Of a stretch of 64,000 bases of DNA, positions 58,442 through 64,000 are shown piece after piece. Position 1 is the stretch's first letter; the number at the start of each line of letters is the position of its first letter. Location: positions 2,542,001 to 2,606,000 of the forward strand of contig NZ_CP071060.1 in assembly GCF_017161445.1 (NCBI RefSeq), given 5' to 3'. The stretch comes from Niveibacterium microcysteis. Its GTDB lineage: Bacteria; Pseudomonadota; Gammaproteobacteria; Burkholderiales; Rhodocyclaceae. Both the position numbers and the translations under genes were made by a program. The notes under the pieces were generated by a model. That model was not told the DNA's origin. It ran no database searches and saw only the letters and a list, made by a program, of their open reading frames with translations.

Positions 58442-59300
58442 CGCCACCACAAGCCAAGCTGTTGCACATGCCCCGTCGCGCTACCTCACGATCAAGCATG
58501 CGCAGGCCTTGTTCCAGCAAGCGCCCGACGCGCTGTCCGACGCGCAACGCGCACGCGTCGACGAAGTGGTGGCGCGCCAACTGGCGATCGAGCAGCGTGT
58601 GCTGATGAGCGAAGAAGCCCGCCGTGTAGCGGTCAGCAGCGATATGGTGGACGCTGGCGTCACTGAGGTCATGTCGCGTTTTGAGAGCGAAGCGGACTTC
58701 GTCTGCACACTTGCAAAGCAAGGGCTCACGCAAGCAGCGCTGCGCGAAGAGCTGACGCGCGACATGACCGTCGATGCGGTGCTCGACGCGGTATCCGCCA
58801 ACGTTCCGCCCGTCAGCAAGCAAGACGTCGAGATCTTCTACCGCCTGCACGCCGATCGTTTCCACACGCCCGAGCGTCGCACGGTCAGGCACATCCTCAT
58901 CACGATCAACGACGACCTTGCCGGCAGCGGCCGGGTCGCGGCGCGTGCGCGCATCGACCAGATACGGGCTCAGTGCGCGCGCGACCCGGAGCAATTTGCG
59001 AAACAAGCCCTGCGCCATTCGGAGTGTCCGACGGCGATGCAAGGCGGTCTGCTCGGCCCGGTCACGCGCGGCCAGCTGTTTCCGGCGCTCGATGCAGCGC
59101 TGTTCTCGATGGCGACAGGCGAGTTATCCGGCGTACTCGAGTCGCCGATGGGTTTCCACATCCTGTGTTGCGATCACATCCGCCCCGCTGGGCGTGTGCC
59201 GCTGGCAAAGGTGCGCGACAAGATCCGCATGCAGATTCTGAGTACGCGGCGCGCGCACTACCAGAGGGAGTGGTTGCGCAGCCTGATCACCAGGAAGTAG
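58434..59300 (+). CDS. nifM: NifH maturation isomerase NifM
   Basis: A 288-residue PpiC-type peptidyl-prolyl isomerase that helps fold NifH. The N-terminal part is helical (to about residue 140). The parvulin domain follows with RTVRHILITINDDLAGSGRV, FAKQALRHSECPTAMQGGLL and SGVLESPMGFHILCCDHIRP. Last gene of the nifU unit. No terminator hairpin is seen in the 32 bases before the next, convergent gene. Confidence 0.92.
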   Translation: MPDATTSQAVAHAPSRYLTIKHAQALFQQAPDALSDAQRARVDEVVARQLAIEQRVLMSEEARRVAVSSDMVDAGVTEVMSRFESEADFVCTLAKQGLTQAALREELTRDMTVDAVLDAVSANVPPVSKQDVEIFYRLHADRFHTPERRTVRHILITINDDLAGSGRVAARARIDQIRAQCARDPEQFAKQALRHSECPTAMQGGLLGPVTRGQLFPALDAALFSMATGELSGVLESPMGFHILCCDHIRPAGRVPLAKVRDKIRMQILSTRRAHYQREWLRSLITRK

Positions 59301-59332
59301 CGCGACACCCGCGCCACATCGACAACCCAAGC

Positions 59333-59602
59333 TCAGCGATGAACGCCGAGTGCTGCCAGGGCGCCCTTCATCGTCAGCACCGCGCGTTGCAGCTCTGCGG
59401 CACTCAGATCGTCACTTGCCGAGATGCTCTCAAGCGCCTCGACCGTCTCGCTCAACTCGCGCAGCGCCACCTGCTCCGCTTCAAAGTGCGCTTCCTCGTA
59501 AAGCGGTTTCCAAGCCGGATGCCGGGTACCCACAGGCCTTTCAAGCTGGACATGCCGGCCGGGGCCGGTCCATACCCATGCAACGGGCGCTAGCCTACCC
59601 AT
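59333..59602 (-). CDS. Unknown protein at the nif border (1)
   Basis: An 89-residue protein starting MGRLAPVAWVWTGPGRHVQL at 59602, with a strong ribosome site (CAGGAGG) before it. The C-terminal half is a helical, acidic stretch (EAEQVALRELSETVEALESI). It overlaps the upstream gene by 8 bases, so the two are coupled. No family is recognised. It lies between nifM and a beta-lactamase gene, behind a possible sigma-54 promoter. Confidence 0.7.
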   Translation of the reverse strand: MGRLAPVAWVWTGPGRHVQLERPVGTRHPAWKPLYEEAHFEAEQVALRELSETVEALESISASDDLSAAELQRAVLTMKGALAALGVHR

Positions 59603-60056
59603 GATCCACCTCCTGTAGCAGTGCGGCAGCCGCGCGGTACGCGGCTTCACGCCGTGTGCGCAGTTCGTCGGAATCGGACCCCGTCAAGGGTACGAGGGCG
59701 TCCACACAATCGCGCAGCACCGCAATCACCCGATGAAGCGGCACAGGTGTCTCAGGCTGCTCAAAGAGTGGCACCAGCTCGCAATCGAAGTCTTCAGCGT
59801 GGGCCAGTGCCTCACGCTGGGAATAGAAGGTGCAGGTCTCGACGTAGGCCTTGTTTCGCGGCACCAACATCCACGCCGACGGTGCGTACCGGTGAATGTG
59901 TGAGGCGTCCTGCAAAACGGCCGAAGACTCGTCAGTGCCTGCACGGTAGGCCACATTCGCGGCCGCACTTGCACCGACACGGCCAACGGTGGCCGGCGCC
60001 GCTGATTCGAGCAGGCCCGCGGACAGGCGCCGGGCATTGCCATTCTGTTCAAACAT
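59595..60056 (-). CDS. Unknown protein at the nif border (2)
   Basis: A 153-residue protein starting MFEQNGNARRLSAGLLESAA. The central part (SAWMLVPRNKAYVETCTFYS, ALAHAEDFDCELVPLFEQPE) looks folded, and the end is helical (RREAAYRAAAALLQEVDHG). The first 40 residues are Ala-rich and may be flexible. No membrane segment or known motif. Coupled to the smaller gene downstream. GCAAGGAAGC lies just before its ATG. Confidence 0.7.
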   Translation of the reverse strand: MFEQNGNARRLSAGLLESAAPATVGRVGASAAANVAYRAGTDESSAVLQDASHIHRYAPSAWMLVPRNKAYVETCTFYSQREALAHAEDFDCELVPLFEQPETPVPLHRVIAVLRDCVDALVPLTGSDSDELRTRREAAYRAAAALLQEVDHG

Positions 60057-60149
60057 GCTGCTTCCTTGCTCTCAACCCGGGGAAAGATCCGTCCCCGCAA
60101 CGCTTCCAGCGCCAACTTGTGGCTGGCGCCGATCAATACTTTAACGAAA

Positions 60150-60164
60150 GCAAGTAATGCGCCG
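60150..60164 (-). promoter_or_regulatory. Candidate sigma-54 promoter for the unknown pair
   Basis: The minus strand reads CGGCGCA-TTAC-TTGC, followed by TTT; GG and GC are 10 bases apart. The -12 element is good and the -24 element is partial. No TGT-N10-ACA site is seen upstream. The ATG of the first gene is 94 bases downstream. The rest of the 60057-60334 gap holds no gene. Confidence 0.5.
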
Positions 60165-60334
60165 TATCGGCGAGCGCCACGGAGCGATGCGGCTTGCCTG
60201 AGCTGGGCCAACAGGTGCGCTCGGGCCAGCGGACTCGGCTCGCACCGCAGCGGTTGCGGATGCCCAAGAACGGGGCGTCTCACCCCTTTTCAACGACGGC
60301 TTTCAGGTGCGGCGCTACACACCCGCCCCACAGC

Positions 60335-61246
60335 TCAAACCGAAGGCGTTGTGCCAGGTTCGCGCGCCCAACGGCCAACTTCAGCGATGACCGCCTCTTG
60401 CTTGGCGCGGTCAACCTTGGCCTGAGTGAGGTAGACCGTCACGACAATCGGCTTGCCTTCGGGCGTCCAGTAGACGCCGACGTCGTTTGCTGTGCCCGTC
60501 GATGCGTTGCCCGTGCCGGTCTTGTCGGCGAGTCGCCAGCCGGCCTTGAGGCCGGCTCGCAAGCGCTGGTCGCTGGTCTTGGTGGCGAGCATCCATTGCG
60601 TGAGTTGGGCCTTGGAGCCCGCACTCAATTTGTCTTCAAGGAGCAGCCGGCGCAGGTCGACCGCCATCGCCGCGGGCGTCGTCGTATCGCGCACGTCGTC
60701 CGGCAGCGCTTCGTTGAGCTCCGGTTCGCCGCGATCAAGCCGCGTCAGCGTGTCACCGATGCCGCGCACGTAAGCGTTCCACTGCGGAATGCCGCCGATC
60801 TGTCGCAGGATCAGATTGGCAGCGGTGTTGTCGCTTTCGGTGATTGCGGCTTCACACAACTCGCCCAGGCTCAGCCCTTCACCACCGACATGCTGCTTCG
60901 TCACCGGCGCCCATTCGAGCAGATCGCTCTTTGCGATGACGATGCGCCGATCCAGCTGCTCCTGTCCGGCGTCGACACGCCCGAGCAGCGCAGCGGCGGC
61001 GAGCCATTTGAAGGTGCTACACATCGGGAAGCGTTCGCCTTCCCGGTAGCCGGTGATACGGCCACTTTCGGTATCGATGCAGCACACCCCAAGACGGCCG
61101 CCGACCTTCGCCTCGATGTCCTCAAAAGGGCTGTGGCGATTGCGATGATGCGGCTTCTTTTGATGTGACTTCTTCTTCGCGCTGGCCTCAGACGCGAACG
61201 CGGCGAGCGCGACACTGCCCGCCCAGAGGAATGCCCTTCTGTCCAT
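60335..61246 (-). CDS. Class A beta-lactamase
   Basis: A 303-residue serine beta-lactamase that hydrolyses beta-lactams in the periplasm. A twin-arginine-like signal peptide (DRRAFLWAGSVALAAFASEA) is followed by a basic Lys/His linker. Catalytic motifs: CSTFK (Ser and Lys), ESDN (SDN loop), EPELN in RGEPELNEALPDD (omega loop Glu), and DKTGTGN (KTG). All are intact. A Cys precedes the active Ser, as in some carbapenemases, but I see no Cys after KTG to pair with it, so no spectrum is inferred. Start ATG 61246; 61261 is also possible. It sits between nif and rnf genes. Confidence 0.93.
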   Translation of the reverse strand: MDRRAFLWAGSVALAAFASEASAKKKSHQKKPHHRNRHSPFEDIEAKVGGRLGVCCIDTESGRITGYREGERFPMCSTFKWLAAAALLGRVDAGQEQLDRRIVIAKSDLLEWAPVTKQHVGGEGLSLGELCEAAITESDNTAANLILRQIGGIPQWNAYVRGIGDTLTRLDRGEPELNEALPDDVRDTTTPAAMAVDLRRLLLEDKLSAGSKAQLTQWMLATKTSDQRLRAGLKAGWRLADKTGTGNASTGTANDVGVYWTPEGKPIVVTVYLTQAKVDRAKQEAVIAEVGRWAREPGTTPSV

Positions 61247-61357
61247 CTCTGCCCGATCCACTGTTTCCTGGACCGGGCATGGTATTCGGCATGCGGCGAA
61301 AATCCGACCCCGAATTGTTTCGGGAGGTGAAGGGCCGCCGTAACCGCAGGTGCGGCT

Positions 61358-61642
61358 TCAGGCGTCGTCGCTGTCCAGTTCAAAGCCAGGCCGGCGCGGC
61401 ACCGACATTGGATCGCACTGGATCGCGCGGTAGATCTCGACCCTGTCGCCCGCCCGAAGCGGTGCATCGAGCTTGACGGCCTTGCCGAAGATGCCGACCC
61501 GCTGGCTCGCGAGGTCGATGTGCGGGAACTGGGCGTAGATGCCGGACTCCTCAATCGCGTCCCGTACCCGCGTGCCCTCTTCCACTTCGATGTTGAGCCA
61601 AGCCTGCCGACCCGGCTCTGCGTAAGCGATGGATACTTTCAT
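61358..61642 (-). CDS. rnfH: RnfH family protein
   Basis: A 94-residue ubiquitin-fold protein of the RnfH/RatB family: MKVSIAYAEPGRQAWLNIEV, VRDAIEESGIYAQFPHIDLA, SQRVGIFGKAVKLDAPLRAG, DRVEIYRAIQCDP. In diazotrophs it ends the rnf cluster, as here; its function is not settled. It begins 12 bases after rnfE. Confidence 0.93.
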   Translation of the reverse strand: MKVSIAYAEPGRQAWLNIEVEEGTRVRDAIEESGIYAQFPHIDLASQRVGIFGKAVKLDAPLRAGDRVEIYRAIQCDPMSVPRRPGFELDSDDA

Positions 61643-61654
61643 GTTGCCTCCCGG

Positions 61655-62335
61655 TTAAGCCGCACAATGACTGGGTTGAGTCGCCACACCGCATGCCTTG
61701 CTGGCGTCGCGCCGCATTTCGATCCGTTTGCGAACCGCCAGCAACAACCCCAGCGTGAGGAAGCCGCCCGGCGGCAGAATCATCATCAGCGTGCCGCCGT
61801 AACCCGGCAGCACCCGCGTTTCGAGGAAGGCGAAGTGCGGTCCGAGGAGCAGGCTGGCCTGCGAGAACAGCGTGCCACTACCGATGATTTCGCGCACAAC
61901 GCCGATCGAAGTCAGCGCCGCGGTGAAGCCCAGTCCCATGAAGAGTCCATCTGCACCCGACGCGAGGACGCCGTTCTTGCACGCAAAGGCTTCCGCACGC
62001 CCAAGGATTGCGCAGTTGGCGACGATGAGCGCGATGTAGAGGCCCAACACCTTGTAGAGGTCGTGCATCCAGGCGTTGAGGCCGAGATCCACCAGCGTGA
62101 CGATGGTCGCGATGATCGCGATGAACACAGGGATGCGGACCTGCTCGGTCACCACACCACGCACGGAAGACACGGCCATGTTGCTCACCACCAACACCGC
62201 GGTGGTTGCGAGCCCCATGCCGAGCCCGTTCGTGGCGGTCGAAGTCAGCGCCATCGTCGGGCACATGCCGAGGATCTGAGCGAGTACCACGTTCTGATCC
62301 CAGAGCCCGTTACGAATGATGTCTTTGGTTTTCAT
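61655..62335 (-). CDS. rnfE: Electron transport complex subunit RnfE
   Basis: A 226-residue inner-membrane subunit with about six hydrophobic helices. Typical: NGLWDQNVVLAQILGMCPTM, ALTSTATNGLGMGLATTAVL, LGLYIALIVANCAILGRAEA and the cytosolic basic tail. Conserved Cys in GMCPTM and ANCAILGRAEAFA are expected for the RnfA/E core [2Fe-2S] site. Part of the Rnf ion-driven complex that reduces ferredoxin for nitrogenase. Confidence 0.96.
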   Translation of the reverse strand: MKTKDIIRNGLWDQNVVLAQILGMCPTMALTSTATNGLGMGLATTAVLVVSNMAVSSVRGVVTEQVRIPVFIAIIATIVTLVDLGLNAWMHDLYKVLGLYIALIVANCAILGRAEAFACKNGVLASGADGLFMGLGFTAALTSIGVVREIIGSGTLFSQASLLLGPHFAFLETRVLPGYGGTLMMILPPGGFLTLGLLLAVRKRIEMRRDASKACGVATQPSHCAA

Positions 62336-62347
62336 GGGAGCCTCGTC

Positions 62348-62953
62348 TCAGTGTTCGGCGTAGATGGCCGCGTGGTTGGCCTGGTGAAATTCCAACGCTT
62401 CCTTCACCGCCTTCACAACGCCGCGCGGGGTGATCGTGGCGCCGGCAAACTGGTCGAAGTCACCGCCGTCCTTCTTCACCAGCCAGCGCGCGGTCGTCAG
62501 CGCCTTGCCTTCGAAGGCGTGCACCCAATCGGACTTTGCAACTTCGATCTTGTCGCCCAGGCCCGGCGTTTCGGCATGGCGCAGCACGCGCACACCCTGC
62601 ACGGCGCCATCGCGCGAAAGGCCGACGAGGATCACGATCGGCCCGGCGTAGCCGATCGTGCTGGTCTTGAACACAGCCCCCTGCTGAACACCCCCCTTGC
62701 TCGCCTTGTGCACCTCAACGTCGAGGCCTGCGCTGTCCTTCACCACAACAACATCGGTCAGAAGGTTGTTGTCGCTGAAGCCAGCGGGCAGCACTTGCCG
62801 GAGCGAAGCCTCCAGGTCCTGCTCTTCGGCGATGTGGATCGCGGGCGCGGTGAAACCGTTGGCCACCACCAGCGCCGCCGCAGTCAGCGTGCTGAATAGC
62901 GCCAGCAACACGCCCTGATAACTGATGCCTTCTCGCAGCGCGGCGACGTTCAT
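62348..62953 (-). CDS. rnfG: Electron transport complex subunit RnfG
   Basis: A 201-residue subunit with one N-terminal membrane helix (GVLLALFSTLTAAALVVANG) and a periplasmic FMN domain. The flavinylation motif is FAGATITPRGVVKAV (the Thr of TIT/GAT carries FMN). GYAGPIVILVGLSRDG and RHAETPGLGDKIE are family segments. Overlaps rnfD by 4 bases. Confidence 0.95.
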   Translation of the reverse strand: MNVAALREGISYQGVLLALFSTLTAAALVVANGFTAPAIHIAEEQDLEASLRQVLPAGFSDNNLLTDVVVVKDSAGLDVEVHKASKGGVQQGAVFKTSTIGYAGPIVILVGLSRDGAVQGVRVLRHAETPGLGDKIEVAKSDWVHAFEGKALTTARWLVKKDGGDFDQFAGATITPRGVVKAVKEALEFHQANHAAIYAEH

Positions 62954-64000
62954 TTCGATTTTCCTTTCTGCACGGACGCCGGTTTTCCGGTGAACGTGCG
63001 GCCGTAGACCCGGGGCTTGATGAGGCGGTCGATCGCCGGTGTCAGCGCATTCATGAGCAGCACCGCAAACGCAACCCCTTCCGGATAGCCGCCGTAGGTA
63101 CGGATCACCCAGGTCAGCAAACCGCAGCCCAGACCGAAGACCACCTGCCCGGCCCGGGTGCTTGGCGAGGTGACGTAGTCAGTCGCGATGAAGAAGGCGC
63201 CGAGCATCGCGCCGCCAGACATCAGATGCGTGGTCCAGTCGATGTAGCGCGCCGGGTCGACCGCATGCCCGATCGCAGCCGGAACCGCGATTGCGGCGAG
63301 CATCGCCACCGGGACATGCCAGGTGATGATGCGCATCGTGAGCAACGCCACCCCACCGGCTGCGATCAGCCAGGTCGAGGTCTCGCCAAGGCTGCCAACA
63401 CGGGCGCCGACCCAGTTGAAGGCATGGCCCGGCAACTCGGTATGCAGCAAATCAACGCCGCGTGCGAGGTCAGTCTTCGCATGGCCCAGCAGCGTGGCGC
63501 TGCTCATGGCGTCGGGAACCGGGATATGGCCGAGCGTGATGAGCAGCCCATCGAGCAGGCCGGGCGCTCCCGCCGGTACGACCCAGTAGGTCATCTGTAC
63601 CGGGAAGGAAACCAGCAGCGCGATCCGCGCAATCATCGCTGGGTTGAACAGGTTGTTGCCCAGCCCGCCGAAGACCTGTTTGCCGAGCGTTGTCGCAAAG
63701 AGCCCGCCGACAACGCCGATCCACCACGGTGCCCAGGGCGGGAGCGAAAGCGCGAGCAGCCAACCGGTCAGCAGCGCGGACCCGTCCTTGAGCAAAGGCA
63801 CGGGATCGCGCCCCGCCCAACGCAGGCACACCGCCTCACCGGCCAAAGCCGATGCGATCGTGATCAACCAAAGCCAGAAGGCGGGCGAGCCGAAGAGCCA
63901 GAACCCATAGACGGTGGCCGGCACCAAGGTCGCGACAACCTTGAGCATCACGACGCTGACCGATTCGCCGGCCCGTGCATGCGGCGACGCCACAGTTTGA
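62950..64000 (-). CDS. rnfD: Electron transport complex subunit RnfD (5' end uncertain)
   Basis: At least 347 residues of the membrane subunit RnfD. Family segments: SPHARAGESVSVVMLKVVAT, AVCLRWAGRDPVPLLKDGSA, LGKQVFGGLGNNLFNPAMIA, and the flavin-attachment region PDAMSSATLLGH. About eight to ten hydrophobic helices. The frame has a GTG at 63993 but stays open to the window edge, and homologues usually have a few residues before SPH, so the true start may be just outside. Upstream rnf genes are beyond the edge. Confidence 0.94.
   Translation of the reverse strand, partial: QTVASPHARAGESVSVVMLKVVATLVPATVYGFWLFGSPAFWLWLITIASALAGEAVCLRWAGRDPVPLLKDGSALLTGWLLALSLPPWAPWWIGVVGGLFATTLGKQVFGGLGNNLFNPAMIARIALLVSFPVQMTYWVVPAGAPGLLDGLLITLGHIPVPDAMSSATLLGHAKTDLARGVDLLHTELPGHAFNWVGARVGSLGETSTWLIAAGGVALLTMRIITWHVPVAMLAAIAVPAAIGHAVDPARYIDWTTHLMSGGAMLGAFFIATDYVTSPSTRAGQVVFGLGCGLLTWVIRTYGGYPEGVAFAVLLMNALTPAIDRLIKPRVYGRTFTGKPASVQKGKSK

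Overview
The window reads as the chromosome of a nitrogen-fixing, high-GC betaproteobacterium, probably of the Rhodocyclales (Azoarcus/Niveibacterium type). This is an inference from gene content: an isc operon led by iscR, a smc-dap cluster, a full Mo-nitrogenase region with nifM, nifQ, nifW and nifZ, DraT and CowN, and Rnf genes. No 16S gene or other taxonomic marker is present.

Layout. (1) 1-18.5 kb is ordinary core chromosome: the N-terminal two thirds of SMC (minus strand); dapC, dapD, pilU, dapE and prmB (plus); a CheY-like regulator; a bidirectional terminator; glutathione peroxidase; the isc operon (iscR, an extra cysteine desulfurase, iscS, iscU, iscA, hscB, hscA, fdx, iscX) behind a promoter with two IscR-type boxes; then cysE, trmJ, suhB and tRNA-Leu(UAG). 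(2) 18.5-37.9 kb is accessory DNA between the tRNA and the nif region. It holds two long stretches without clear genes, a small membrane-hydrolase-like protein, a cytosolic 5'-nucleotidase, an unusual 992-residue GGDEF / degenerate sirtuin / OGFr-like protein, a UvrD-like helicase cut off by a complete IS21-family element, and an orphan type VI secretion module (VgrG, DUF2169 adaptor, PAAR-like protein, Tde-type DNase toxin with HxxD motif, Tdi-type immunity protein). (3) 37.9-64 kb is the nitrogen-fixation region: draT facing nifHDK-nifT-fdxN-nifY-cowN; nifQ-modABC facing nifEN-X-rseC-DUF269-DUF683-fdxB; nifUSVWZM; two unknown genes; a class A beta-lactamase; and rnfH-E-G-D running off the right edge.

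Regulation is unusually readable. I find sigma-54 (-24/-12) promoters before nifH, draT, nifQ, nifE, nifU and, more weakly, before the two unknown genes. TGT-N10-ACA NifA sites lie upstream of nifH, between nifQ and nifE, and upstream of nifU. The draT and nifH promoters overlap so that the predicted transcripts are complementary at their 5' ends.

How it fits together: NifHDK is the enzyme. NifEN, X, Y, Q, V, U and S build its cofactors. ModABC and NifQ supply molybdenum. FdxN, FdxB and Rnf deliver electrons. NifM, W, Z and T help maturation or protection. CowN protects against carbon monoxide. DraT switches NifH off by ADP-ribosylation. nifA, nifB, nifL, draG and rnfABC are not in the window. 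The most unusual object is the GGDEF-sirtuin-OGFr protein at 21.7-24.7 kb.
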